This document shows positions 30,973 through 42,215 of a stretch of DNA of 64,000 bases, in pieces. This stretch comes from Pseudofabraea citricarpa. Lineage: Eukaryota > Ascomycota > Leotiomycetes > Helotiales > Dermateaceae. Position 1 is the first letter of the stretch. Every line of letters starts with the position of its first letter. The notes beneath the pieces are model-generated. The model was not told the DNA's origin and did not search any database. It saw nothing but the letters and a program-made list of their open reading frames with translations. The stretch covers positions 1,178,001 to 1,242,000 of the forward strand of contig JAPWGK010000005.1 of assembly GCA_029641185.1 (NCBI GenBank), written 5' to 3'. Position numbers and translations under genes: made by a program.

Positions 30973-31984
30973 TTCTGTGAGCTGGTCGACGAGTCTTGGC
31001 GTAGCGGCATCAGAAGCTCCCTTAAGCCTCACAAATACACCTATAAGAATTTATATATATATCATTAGGAGTCTCACAGAGGGTTTAAGCGGGAGATGTG
31101 GAATTTGGGGTGAAACTTTGTAGGCTTCCTTTTGAATTCTTATAAGTTAGGCAGCACTTAGTATACTTCTGATATTCGAAGAAACTTATGCAGCAATATA
31201 GTAGTATATAGTCTCTTCGTACAACAGATCTACCTCTCTATGTTATCTAGCCTCTCTGTCGTTATAACTATCTTATAGCTATATATATGTATATGTATAT
31301 ATGTATATGTATATATGTATATGTATATACAAATAACTTAACGTATAATTACGAATATATATTAATACTTAGTTATCCTCTTATCTATATATACGTTACC
31401 CTATATATAATACGTTACTTGTACGAAGTACCAAGGCTCAAGCGAATACTCGTGACTTGAGAGATACTAAAAGAAATATATAATTCTCCTAATACCCTCC
31501 AAATCTCCAACTCCCGTAACCTAGTCGGGCTCTTGGTCTCTTTCCCTATTCGGCTAACTATGCCCTCTGCGCCCCCCTGCTGGGCAACTGTACGTTTGTT
31601 GGGATCCTATCCTCGTCAGAGTAAGCTCTAGTGAGATAATCACATTTGTCCCTTCGGCGCAGCTGCTTATCAATCCTGCCCCATATTAAGAAAGCGAAAA
31701 GAACGTGGCGTATGAATAGGCATGGGCTGTATGGCTTCTTGCCTGCCCCAGGTTTCGACGGTGGCTAGAAGCAAAGAGGTCGAGGACTACTGCATAGCGG
31801 CCGCGAAAGGTTCTTTGATGGCCTCGATTGGTACATCTGATGATCTGACCTCTTTCAATGCGCCGCTTGCATTAGCCGCGGAGAAGATGGTATTCACAGC
31901 ATGATTTATAATACTCCTCGTGACCTAGTTGAAAAGTGCCTGACGCAACATTACTAAGGTTATCAGTAATTCAACATTTCATAG
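30973..31984. other. AT-rich intergenic with TA microsatellite
   Basis: Position 31130 to about 31480 is AT-rich with TATATG/TATGTA simple repeats. The rest is normal composition. A 60-codon frame at 31722 has no support. Confidence 0.5.
31276..31330. repeat. TATATG-type microsatellite
   Basis: A run of alternating TATATA/TGTATA units of about 55 bp lies in the AT-rich stretch. Confidence 0.8.
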
Positions 31985-33087
31985 CTAAGCCGAAAACCAC
32001 TTGTCATTTAAAAGCCGCTCCGCTGTAGGCCTCTCCGCCGGATCGAGTTTCATGATCTGGCCCAAGAACGCCTTATCCTCCTTTGAGATTTCAGACTCCC
32101 TGATGAGATGGAACGGCTTCCTTGTATCTTGTACTTGATTCATGACATAAACAAGAATACTCTGCGTATCTTGATCTGTAATATACTTATAAGAGATCGG
32201 GTACGGTCCAAAATACCGACAATGCTTCATGAGGATCTGCAACTCATACTGCTCGTGATCTGCGGGGACATCTGGTTTGAATATGTGCCAATTCAAGCCC
32301 CATATCAGACTGATGAGCTGCATTAGACGCAGAAATCAGTAAACCATGCAAGATCAGAGGATTGACATGTCCGGAACGTACCGTGGTGCCAAATGACCAT
32401 ATGTCCGTCGCACTCGACCATCTCAGCCGCAACGCAGCTTCTGGACTTCGGAAGATGGGCGCGCCAATGGGGAAGCCGTCTTTAGCGTACTCGGAGTCTT
32501 CACGTACGGTATTCCCAAAGTCTGCGAGGCAGACATCGCCGAACCGCCCGCATCTGTCTCCATAATTGACAAGTATATTGTCAGGCTTGACGTCTGGCGG
32601 GGGTGAGCATCGGGCAAGGGGCGGCAGAATGAATTTGAGTGGGTATACTAACCAGTATGAACATATCCGTTCTTGTGTAGCACACAAAGCGATTCTAGTA
32701 TAGTTTTGGCTATATATTTGATCTCAGGTCTTGCCAATCTTTGGGTCGACGACGCATGTAGAGAGTCATCGTCCATATGCTTCAGCACAATTGCTGGCGG
32801 ATCAGCTGGCTCCTGTATTTCATCAATTAACGGGCGGAATGATTGAGAGTCAGCTTGAAAACGCTTGAGGATATCGCGCTCATTCGGGAGGCGCCAGTGT
32901 CGGACACTCTTGATAATAACCTTCTTATTGTCGAGATTGCTTCTGATTTAGTTAGGCGCGCATCAAGTAAAATAGGGGGCACCCTGACGTACGTTGCGAG
33001 CCAAACGGAACTTTGTAATTGTTTCGTAATTGTATAAGAGCCCGCCTTTCCTTTCAGTATCTGGCCTAGCCGTAATAATGGAGACAT
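31985..33087 (-). CDS. Small HTD-type protein kinase
   Basis: This kinase-fold protein of 308 residues has four exons: 32993..33087, 32653..32939, 32382..32593 and 31985..32317. The introns are 53, 59 and 64 nt. The ATP Lys lies in KKVIIKSVRHW; the N-lobe is abbreviated and no glycine-rich loop is obvious before it. The catalytic loop is HTDVKPDNILV, the Mg loop LADFGNTV, then FRSPEAALR in place of APE and SATDIWSFGTT. The C-lobe ends LKDPAERPTAERLL-like (KLDPAERPTAERLL). The HTD catalytic motif is shared with the SRPK-like kinase at 20.5 kb. The missing Gly loop leaves activity uncertain. Confidence 0.83.
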
Positions 33088-33486
33088 AATATTAAAAAGG
33101 GGCACTCGACAAGATCGAGCAAAGAACGTTGTGTTTTGGGCAGTATGGAGAACATGGCACATTCTGCTGAGTCAGCTAGGCTTGAGAACACAGCGCTTTC
33201 ACAGATCTGGAATGCCACACAGTACCAATTTTTATGCATAGTCGCTTTGGAAACTGCCAGGCGGCACTATTTAAATGATTATATGGGGGAAAGAAAACGT
33301 GATTCATTAGTTGAATTCTATCGGCAGTTCGTACCAAGATGGATTTTTATTTCTGAGGGAGCACCGCATCCACCACCTGATTTATGAAGGTTAGGAATTA
33401 TTTGAATAATTTCAATTGTTCTAAGTTGTAAACCATAAGATAGCACAAATCTAAGACTAAGTTTGTAAAATGTTCTGACTGGGCTC
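33088..33486. other. Intergenic
   Basis: A forward frame at 33148-33387 (starting MENMAHSAES) has coding-like composition but no domain, no promoter evidence and no partner. I do not call it. Confidence 0.35.
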
Positions 33487-35190
33487 TCAGAGACGGACAG
33501 ATTTAGTATCAACATGAGAAGTCAAACGACAGAAACAAGACGCCTTGATAGGTACGTCAGCGACAGCGAGAGCCAACTGCAACTGCGGTTTAACAATGCC
33601 AGCCTCGGCGGCACGACCAAGTTTCGTCAAACACTCGTGATAACCATGCAACGACCATACATTATTGGGATGCCGAAGAGCACGTGGTAGAGTATCGTTG
33701 AACCCAAGGTCGGCAGCATACACAGTCGCTGCCTTCTCATACTCTCCTTGCTCGAGGAGGAGCGCTCCATACGCGTGGCGTGTGGGTTGCATCCAACCCC
33801 AGGGTTCATCATAGGGCAGTGCGTCATCAAGAGCGATGGATTCCTGAAGGTGTTGGAAAGCAGCAGCGTAGTTCTTGCGACGATACTGCAGCTCGCCATC
33901 GAGCATGGCTCTAGCGACCGCTAAGATATTCAGACACTTGTTGTTGAATAGCGTGCGTGAGGGAGCAACCTTTTTGAGAGCATCTTGGAAAAGCACGCGT
34001 ACCTCCTCGGCTGCTTCGATGTTCCCAGTAGCTGCCAAAGCAAGACCCTTCGCATAGAGTATCATAGCCGTCGTCACGCAATACAGATTTTGGTCTTGTG
34101 GAAGTGGAAGCGCAATGAGATCTGCCCATCTCCCAAAACGGACCATTACGTGAACTCGAGTACTCAGAAAGCCCTCGAGCCAATCTGCCATGGGAGGCGA
34201 CTCTATCCGGAGCAGCTCTTCTGGAATCGAAGCCTCCAGCCGTGCCACAGTCTCCAGCGCAATCTTCGACTGGCCCGAGAACATAGCTCCGTAGATCCGG
34301 AAATGATAATCGTGCATTCTATATAGCGAGTAGAAGTTCAACGGGCCAGCCTTGGCAAGAAACTTCTCGTCGGCACGAATGGCATCTCCATTAGAAGCGA
34401 CCGCCTGTCGGTACTCGCCGCATATGATATCAAGGTGAGAAGGCATATGATTGAGGTGACCAGAATCAGGCACAAGGCCTCTCAGGTTATCCGCAATCGT
34501 CAAGGCAGCCTCAGGCGTACTCGACATCTCCATGAGATGGATGTACAAGTGCAGCACGCCAGGATGTGCCAACGCACCATCTTGAGTCAAAGCATGATCC
34601 AGAACGCTCTTCACCTCGATGGTGAAGGATCCCGGAGTAGGTTTCCCAGACCGCAGATCCCATAGATGCCAAGGCGTGAGATTCATCAAGGCATCAGCAA
34701 AAAGCGTCGCTACGTCAAGATCATCCGGGAATTCTTGATAGACTGACCGCATAGCCTGCGCGTATCCTTGGTTCCACTCGGCGCACTCTTTATTTTTCTG
34801 AGGCGCATGCTCTCGAGGATAGCGGAACTGCACTGCCTCAATCAGTGCCTTCTCAACAGCCGATGCAGAAACCGCCTTCTCTTTGGCCTTGATCGCCGCG
34901 CTGTGGGTGAGATGCGTCGTGTCTTCCAGGTCCTGCTCGTCGAAATACTCCCATGGCTTATTGTAGTTGGGCCCTCGACTATATGCAAGTCCCCAGTACG
35001 CCATCGCACACTCCGGGTCGTGCGAAATGGCCCGCTGGAAGCACTCGGCCCCTTCTTCGTGGTTAAATCCATAGCACCAAATCAGGCCGCGATCAAACCA
35101 TCGCTGGGCTTCGGCGTTGGCGGTCGTCACCTGCCGATGGTACGCTCCAAGATCATAATACTCTGCCGGAGCAGTGCCTTCGTTCGCCAT
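33487..35190 (-). CDS. Tetratricopeptide-repeat domain protein
   Basis: The intronless 567-residue protein starts MANEGTAPAEYYDLG. TPR-like helix pairs are visible at AQRWFDRGLIWCYGFNHEEG followed by CFQRAISHDPECAMAYWGLA, and near the C-terminus (RRKNYAAAFQHLQESIAL, EYEKAATVYAADLG). Conserved patches such as NHMPSHLDI and RMHDYHF are typical of the TPR family found next to oxidoreductases in fungi and bacteria. It probably acts as a soluble scaffold. No signal peptide or membrane segment is seen. The C-terminus ends in a short Cys-containing tail. Confidence 0.85.
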   Translation of the reverse strand: MANEGTAPAEYYDLGAYHRQVTTANAEAQRWFDRGLIWCYGFNHEEGAECFQRAISHDPECAMAYWGLAYSRGPNYNKPWEYFDEQDLEDTTHLTHSAAIKAKEKAVSASAVEKALIEAVQFRYPREHAPQKNKECAEWNQGYAQAMRSVYQEFPDDLDVATLFADALMNLTPWHLWDLRSGKPTPGSFTIEVKSVLDHALTQDGALAHPGVLHLYIHLMEMSSTPEAALTIADNLRGLVPDSGHLNHMPSHLDIICGEYRQAVASNGDAIRADEKFLAKAGPLNFYSLYRMHDYHFRIYGAMFSGQSKIALETVARLEASIPEELLRIESPPMADWLEGFLSTRVHVMVRFGRWADLIALPLPQDQNLYCVTTAMILYAKGLALAATGNIEAAEEVRVLFQDALKKVAPSRTLFNNKCLNILAVARAMLDGELQYRRKNYAAAFQHLQESIALDDALPYDEPWGWMQPTRHAYGALLLEQGEYEKAATVYAADLGFNDTLPRALRHPNNVWSLHGYHECLTKLGRAAEAGIVKPQLQLALAVADVPIKASCFCRLTSHVDTKSVRL

Positions 35191-36164
35191 TGTATCGGAA
35201 ATGAGGGGTTTCTATAAAGAGCACTGCAGAGTCATGTCGCCATTTTAAAGTTGTTGGTGGATGAAGTAGAGTTCGTCCATTGTCGGTATGGCATGTTTTT
35301 CGGCTATGTGTTGAAGGCGCCAATCCAAAATGGGGGGGTAACAGTCAAGCACGGAAAAGTTTCGATGTGAGCATATCGAATTGAAATAACCATAAAAACC
35401 TTGATATCATCTACTGTTACCGTATTGGACTATGAGAATCTTTTCTGAGGGGGTAAAATGCTCTTCTCCTGTAGCCGGTAGAATAATATCCCGATACAAG
35501 CCACTAAAGAAAGTGGTAATTGTAACAGGTCAGAATCGTACGAAATAATCAGAGTTAACAGGTCACTCATACTAAATTGCGTTATGAGGTACATTAGCAT
35601 CACGGCAATTATATGACGCGGTTCTATCTCCTTTGGTTTGACATCCTTAATTCACATGCTCTCAACTGACAACTAAATCACAACTGACAACCATATAGTT
35701 TTAAGTTGGTATGAAAATGTGGGTAAGCGACTGCACAGAGATTCTAAAGATGTATAGCGCAGAATGACAAAGTCGCAATTTTGGGCAATTCACATGTTTG
35801 GGTTTCCCTTCGACGTGAGGTTAGTGGACCTTTCTCTTTGTCTTTGGCATGAAGAAATATTTCCAAATAGTTCGAAAGATATATATATATATATGGCTAG
35901 ATTATACGATTGTGAGTTCACAGAGGCCAGGAAACAAACAAAAGATGAATTATGCCCACTGCGCGATCATAAGTTCACCAGACATCAGAGATAAATAAGA
36001 TTATTTAAGAGACTCCATTGATAATTGAATTCATAGGCGGCTTTTCCTTTTCCTTTACCACTGTCATTAGCATAATGCTAGCCACCTCAGAATGAAAATC
36101 CAGACTGAAGAAAGTTGTCGCTGTTGGATAAAGCCTGTCTAAAGTAGAATGGAAACTTGCGGCC
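35191..36164. other. Intergenic
   Basis: No gene is supported. A short TA run sits at about 35,880-35,895. Confidence 0.45.
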
Positions 36165-36692
36165 TCACTTGGTTGATCCTCCTACAAATGCGTCGAGTTT
36201 CTGTTGGTTATAAACATCCTCTTCCACAAGCAACTCCCAATCCTAACAGCTAGTCAGCACCAATACTCTTCTTTCTCGTTTTTTCCCAGGAACAAAACTC
36301 ACTCGATCACCTGTGGCCTTGACAAGAGTTGGTAGCTTTGGGATAGAGAATGGTGCTTGCTTCCAGATATTTTCCTTGGTGCGCCAACTGGTCATCAGAT
36401 CAGCAACCGCTTTGTCTTCTTTTCTGTGCATTTCAAACGGTAATTGTGATAAGCATCGAATCATAGAATTATCTTACTCGTCTCTTTCAACATAAATAAT
36501 TCGGACCGTCTCGGCGCTGTTGGCAAACTTCTCATTGACCAGTGGCTCTGCGCGAACACAGTCGGGACACCAGGACTTGCCGTTCACGAGCGAGGCGTAG
36601 ACGACGAGGTAAGCTGGCTTTTCGAGGCTAGAGCTCGCTTTCAGCGATGCGGCAATGGTCGCAGGCGACTCGTTGGAGACTGTGAGGGTCAT
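36165..36692 (-). CDS. TXNDC17-like thioredoxin-fold protein
   Basis: This protein of 137 residues has three exons: 36478..36692, 36303..36423 and 36165..36242, with introns of 54 and 60 nt. The active site SWCPDCVRAEP (residues 40-50) is the WCxxC form specific to thioredoxin-domain-containing protein 17 (TRP14, formerly DUF953). Conserved strands include RIIYVERDE and the cis-Pro region IPKLPTLV. The length and the C-terminal EEDVYNQQKLDAFV match the family. It is expected to be a cytosolic disulfide reductase. Single-copy context; nothing unusual. Confidence 0.9.
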
Positions 36693-37100
36693 TTTGCTTG
36701 GATTTGAGATGGGTGACAGGGTTGAAAAACAAAGGATCGAGGAAACAAGTGATTTTTATTTGAATGTCGTGCGAAGGATTCACAAATAGGGCGGCCGATG
36801 CTGCAGTTGTTGGCCAGCCTCAAAAATTGCATCAAGTGGTCGAGAGATCACGACTTTTTCTCAAGGTGGGGTGCGTACAACATCGTGACCTTCTCCACGT
36901 GCTTACACGTACTCCGACTACATCTTGAGCAGTAAAAGATGCTTCCTTTCTTTACATAAATCTCGAAGAAAATCAACCAAACAGCATCAAATCATCCTTC
37001 ATAACAGCATCGTTCTTGAAAGACATGACTTTAATCACGTGGAATGTTATGCAGAACAAGGGACGAGGGCGACGTTAAGGCAATGTAATGTAATGCAATG
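36693..37100. other. Promoter of TXNDC17-like gene and lead-in to repeat array
   Basis: No gene is supported. A run of TAATG/AATG units near 37,085-37,100 precedes the first copy of the repeat array. Confidence 0.4.
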
Positions 37101-38610
37101 CAGTTTCCCTCTGCGACGTGCAACAAAGCTCACTAATAAGAATGTTAAGGCTTAACTGCACGTTTCCGTACGATACCTATGTAACAAAGCACAATTGATT
37201 ATACAGTATGATTTGAGGTCGAGCACCAGGCATGTGATATAAGTGTAGTTTCCCTTCAGACATACAGTCTGTCTCCCTTGGCGACATGCAAAAAAAAAAA
37301 AAAAAAATTTCACCATCCGTCCGGTGTCGTTGTCCAAAGAAAAACCCAGACGTGCAACAAAACTCAAGTGTGTCAAGTATCAGGTCACATGTATAGAAAT
37401 GCACCTTCCCATTTGACCATGCAAGCAGCTTCCATCTGTACATACAATGTCTCGGAGCAGCGTGCAGCAACAACTCAGCAATATGGCATCGAGGCCCAAA
37501 GCACTTCTCCGTGCGACATGCAACAAAAACTCATCAGATTTCAAAACAGGTAGAAATGCAGCTTCTCACCTCGATATGCAGTTTTCCTTCCCTTAGCAAT
37601 AAACACGCAATAATAACTCACTACTACAGCCGGAACGACGGGGCAAAGACTGCATCTTTCCGTACGACATGCAACAAAACTCACTAATATGGCTACGATT
37701 GTCGAGTCAAACATTCCGGCACGCAACAATGCTCGAGGCTTCATGCTTGGACATGTGATAATATTTTGCGTTGACATGCACTCTGCCTTTAGCGGCATGC
37801 AGCAACAACTCCGTCGTCTGCGCCGGGACGTCGAGGCAAACAGTGCACCTCTCCGTGCGACATGCAACAAAGATCAAGAATACGCGCTATGGGTGGCCGC
37901 CATTTCGAGGCCATAAGCATCTTTCCGTGCGACTTGCAACAGAACTCGATTACATGTACATGATTGGGAAGTCGAGGCCAGAAGAAATGCAGCTTATCGT
38001 TTCGACATATAGTTGCACAAACTCCTTAGCGACGACCTGCAACAAAACCTCGTAAAGCTCGAGGCAAACAACGCACATTTCCGTACGACGTGCAACAAAA
38101 CCAACTTAAAAGGCGCGCGACGGCAAGACAAACATTGCAGCTTTCCGTGCGACATGCAACAAAACCTACTTATACAGGTAATTACGAGGTTGAGGCCGAA
38201 TGTATAAATGCAGCTTCCATCCGGACATGCAGTTATTAGTGACTCTTAGCGACATGGAATAATAACAACAGGCCAGTGTCATGGTCATGGCGTGCAGGCC
38301 AGACGTGCAGCTTTCCGTGCGACGCGCAACAAAGTTCGTATCACAAGGCCTCGGCGTGGGCCAGGCCCGGGGAGACGTCGGGTCGTCCGTTCAATGGACA
38401 GACATCGACATCTAGACGTGCAACAAAAACTCAGCAGAGGTCAACATCTGGAAAATCTTGATTGCGACATGCAACAGAGTCCAAGCTCTTTTCATAAAGA
38501 TGTGCAACAAGGAAAGGACTTCTCGGCGCCTGTTCCGTCAAGTCCCTCTCTCTAATTATGCCGACTGACATCTTAGAGGCGCGCTTGTTTGCGACATGCA
38601 ACGAACTCAG
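37101..38610. repeat. Degenerate interspersed/tandem array with a GCGACATGCAAC core
   Basis: At least 15 copies of a core near TTTCCGTGCGACATGCAAC followed by AAAACTC lie in the same orientation. Starts are at about 37104, 37163, 37275, 37349, 37456, 37505, 37656, 37850, 37921, 38078, 38141, 38311, 38414, 38463 and 38590. A second element, TCGAGGC followed by an A-rich stretch and GCA, usually precedes the core by 10-20 bp. Some copies are spaced 63-71 bp apart, and others are 150-195 bp apart with weaker copies between. All frames carry stops and repeat-derived peptides, so it does not look coding. The CpG-containing core is largely intact. I recognise no transposon feature in it. Confidence 0.85.
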
Positions 38611-40174
38611 ACTAATTTAACAACCCATACTAGTTCCATGTCCACAGAACTGAGTGACAGTGACGGAGAAATATTGACGATTTGCGAAAGTTATATGGTC
38701 ACGAGATGTTCATATTATCCCGGGTCAGAAGGCCTTGGCAGATGTATATCGTAGGTGAGACCAAGCAGATTAGGAGAAATATCTTTCGATCTTTTATTCA
38801 ACTAATGCTTTCAAGGGTTAAGATAAATTTCATGAGTTTCTCATTTGTCAGATACCTCCATACGGCAGTGAGGTAACGCTTATACCTCGAAACAGGGAGC
38901 CATTAAATACCCCTGTTGATATTTTCATCTCAACCGAAGCGGTACCTTTTTTTTCTTCTTTCTTTTTTGCATCATCGTGTGATGCCAGATTTGAGCTTAA
39001 CTACTAACCAGCATGCTGGACCCGTGATGTCCCAGCGAAGGCTTTTGGAGATCAAGGCATCCTCAAGGGCAGATGCGGATGAGCAATTGATCAAAATTAG
39101 TTTCTTGTGTTAGGGACATACGAGAAGACACGAGGTGTAAAAGACATTAACACGCTTATATGAATAGAAGAGTAGAAAAAAAATTGAAAACTGTTGTTTA
39201 AGGCATAGCTATGTCTAAGGCAAGCAACTTGTTATACTTGGCCAGGGAAGTAAGACTTTCAAATAATAGAGTATTACATGCTTTTCGGAGAAAGGGAAAA
39301 GCCCCCAACTGCTTTGGTACCAATAACCAATTGGAAATCCCAATCTGACTTTAATTGGACTTGATGATATGAAAATTTAAGCTGCCGCGAACTACACACC
39401 GATCTTCAAGACAAGATATACCCTTTTCCATCAGACCAGAATCCTCTTAGTTTGTGTTCATATATACCCTGGATTGCTTCTTCTTCGTCTTCCTCTGCGG
39501 GGAGGCATTCATAGCTTAAACAGTCCTCTGCTATTCTCGAATCTTCCGTTCCGAGCAAGAACAAGTGCTACTTTTCTAATCTTGTTCGGATCGGAGCATA
39601 ACTCTTCCAGCCAAGGATCGTTTTCGTATAATTCTCGCTTGGCCACGCAAACGAGTTCGGAAGTTCCGTGAAACATCACATCTATCTAGCTTACTAAACA
39701 ATGACTTGTAGTAGCAGTGTCTAATCATTCGATGCATCTGCAGGCGAGTGGGGGCAGCAGATGATTGACCGCCAAATGTAGAGGGAAGTAGTAATGGACT
39801 TACTCGTGGAATACTTTTATGTTGATCGAGACGCTCTGTGGGATGGCATTTTTTGATGGTAAATAGCATAAATAGTTGCAAGATAAAGCTTGAAGTTGAT
39901 TGAATATTCTTTATAGGCAAGACTGACTAGAATTTCATGCAAAATGTGTCACAAGGGAGTTTCGTATCGTAAACGCACGAGGAAAGCGGTACCAAGAAGG
40001 ATTTCGGGTTATTGTGGGTAACAGAATAGATTGTGGAGTTCAATAGTGCGCTTGGTTCATCAAGTACTTATCCAAGGTATATAAGAGAGGTAGGTGGGTA
40101 TGAGATAGGACTCTCACTTCATTCAAATCTAAAACATCTTTTTTACTGTGCTTCTCATCATATTCCAAACCAAA
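38611..40174. other. Gene-free stretch
   Basis: Mixed to AT-leaning sequence has short frames only. No conserved motif, RNA gene or repeat copy beyond 38,610 was found. Confidence 0.45.
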
Positions 40175-40687
40175 ATGGCCATCAAGGAAAATCTTGAGAA
40201 AACAGCCGCAGGCTGGATCTCGGATCTGGAAAGTCGTTCGTTGGACAATGTTGTATCGAGATGGACAGACGATATTCACTACACGGTACACCCCGATACG
40301 GAGGGGGTCTTTCCAATGACCAGAGAACAGTGAGTTGCAAACCCCATCTCCTTCACTCACAAGAGCTATTTCTCGTGTGAGTAATGCCGGGAGAAATTAA
40401 TGCTAATGATCCCACTCTAATATAGATTTCGAACATACGATCGGGCAGCGGGTTTCTTCAAGCTTCTGAAGACATTCAAAATAACCATCAATGAGATGTT
40501 TACAGATGTGGAGAAAAGAACGGTGACGATGCTCTGCAGCAGTGAGGGGAAGTTGGAGGTCGGCCCATACGGCACCGATTATGTCTTCGTGCTCACCATG
40601 ACGGAGGATGGAGAGAAAATTGAGAAGTTGTCCGAGTGGCCAGATTTCCATAAAGTTCAAATGGTTCTCAGCAAGGCCCTCAAATAA
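40175..40687 (+). CDS. SnoaL/NTF2-like small protein
   Basis: Two exons, 40175..40329 and 40426..40687, are separated by a 96-nt GTGAGT...TATAG intron and encode 138 residues. The start MAIKENLEKTAAGW has a good leader. The sequence FRTYDRAAGFFKLLKTFKI, then LCSSEGKLEVGPYGTDYVFVLTMTEDGEKIEKLSEWPDF, has the alternating strands and terminal helix of the NTF2-like cone fold. Such proteins act as small isomerases or cyclases, or bind hydrophobic ligands. The catalytic residues cannot be assigned. It stands alone, 760 bp upstream of the truncated aldehyde dehydrogenase. Confidence 0.78.
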
Positions 40688-41451
40688 ATCAGCAAGTTAT
40701 TGTGGCCTAAGAAATTTTACAGTTGCTTGTAGAACTCTTAGACGTGGTGTTGCAGTAAAGGACTTTTCTTTTTACGTAGAAGCTACTGTATCGCAATAGT
40801 ACTTCCACCTGCTTTACTTCAACTATTTTGGCCTTAGCATTCAAAAGCTCCCTCTCAGCCGTTGTCGATTTTGCTTGATATAATATCCTTGATTTTTTGA
40901 GTAACATCCCTACCGCCATTTCCAATAATTTCATGGTTATCTATCTGACCTGCCTCATGAAACGGTTCAAATTCCACACAGTGTTTGATACAAATAGTCA
41001 TTGGTTTAACGTATCCCAGCCTAAAAGTATGCAAGTTTCTTAAAAACCGCATGAGGTCCCTTGCATGGTTTTTGCTCGCCAGTCCCCGCTGCTCGCTAAA
41101 AGACGTGGAGTAGCCGATAAATTATAGAGCTTTTGAATGCTTAGATGGGATAAGTTTCTTCGACTGCCTGCTGTCGTACCGAATTATTCTCTGCGTGATC
41201 CTGCTTCCTAGTTCATAAGCTATTACTTTCAGTGGGTTGGCAAAAAGAAAAGTACAAGGGGTCAATCAGTCCGATCAGAGAGCGGGTTCCGCTGCGGGGA
41301 ACCTCCATTGTATATGCGGACAATATTTTGCACATTGTGTCCGAACGCCGACGATATTTCAATGTGAGAAAGATTAATAAATATTTGCCTCGGCCTCTTT
41401 GAAAATGTCCTTTGTCCACAGATACAGTAAGCTACTCCCACAGCCCTCAAG
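40688..41451. other. Intergenic
   Basis: No gene is supported. This is the upstream region of the aldehyde dehydrogenase remnant. Confidence 0.4.
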
Positions 41452-41886
41452 ATGACAGAAACTATTAAAACCAGACTTTTTATCAACGGAGAGGTGACGA
41501 AGGATTTCATTTTCGAGTCTCATCTACTAATGACGTAATCATAGCAAGTACTTTGTTCCATCCTCGGATGGAAAGATATTCCCCGTAACATCACCTTGCA
41601 CTCGCGAGGTTGTGGCTGATGGTAAGAATACCACCTAGTTTTGAACAATGCCTACACGTGTCTTACATACATTTATTTAGTATATGGGGCTGCTGTGAAC
41701 GATACTAACGCTGCTGTTGCGGCAGCACAAGCAGCTTTTCCAGAATGGAGTCCTCTGTCTCCCAACCAGAGGGGAAAGCTAATGTCTAAATTGGCTGACC
41801 TTGTTGAACAATTGCACGATGAGCTTGCCGAGCTTGAAGCCATGTCTATGGGACGAAATATAATTCTAATAAATAAAATTAGCTAA
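41452..41886 (+). pseudogene. Aldehyde dehydrogenase, 5' fragment truncated by AT-rich DNA
   Basis: Three exons splice correctly: 41452..41493, 41549..41621 and 41681..about 41860. They give the ALDH N-terminus: KTRLFINGE, then YFVPSSDGKIFPV, VVADV, AVAAAQAAFPEWSPLSPNQRG, and LADLVEQLHDELAELEAMSMGR. Homology stops abruptly after MSMGR and the frame runs into AT-rich sequence and a TAA at 41884-41886. About 90 of roughly 490 residues remain, without the NAD-binding domain or catalytic Cys. Splice sites are still intact, so the loss may be recent. I find no 3' part elsewhere in the window. Confidence 0.82.
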
Positions 41887-42215
41887 ATGAAGTTAGCTCG
41901 CTTAATAATTTTTTACTGAACGTTTATATGAGAAATCAAATGTATTTAACTTACCTTTATTTTGCTAGCTTAGATAAGAAACTAACATTAAAGCTTTAAT
42001 GTAAGAAGCAAATTATTATATATTTCTAATAAGCTTATAAAGAGACTAATTATAATAAACGAACTTACTAGGCCTCTAGAGTAGTTTCGTATGATTCAGA
42101 TTATATAAATGAATAGTTATTTGAAGTTTTAGTTGTAAAGTTATTTGTAGTTTTCTATAAGGATTAGGATAAGGCTGTATCGCTCCACGTTATCGCTAAC
42201 GAAAGACTAAAATAT
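41860..42215. other. AT-rich block following the truncated ALDH
   Basis: This strongly AT-rich, stop-filled sequence is probably the decayed element or deletion scar that replaced the rest of the ALDH gene. It holds TAGCTCGCTTAA at 41894-41905, also found at 11745-11756. Confidence 0.5.

Noticed and set aside
33148..33387. Small forward ORF starting MENMAHSAES
   Set aside because: Coding-like but without homology clues, splice partners or regulatory evidence.
37541..37870. Cys/Arg-rich minus-strand frame of 109 codons in the repeat array
   Set aside because: It is built from translated repeat copies and has no start context or domain.
37101..38610. CRISPR array
   Set aside because: Repeats are degenerate, spacing is irregular, no cas genes are present, and the genome is fungal.
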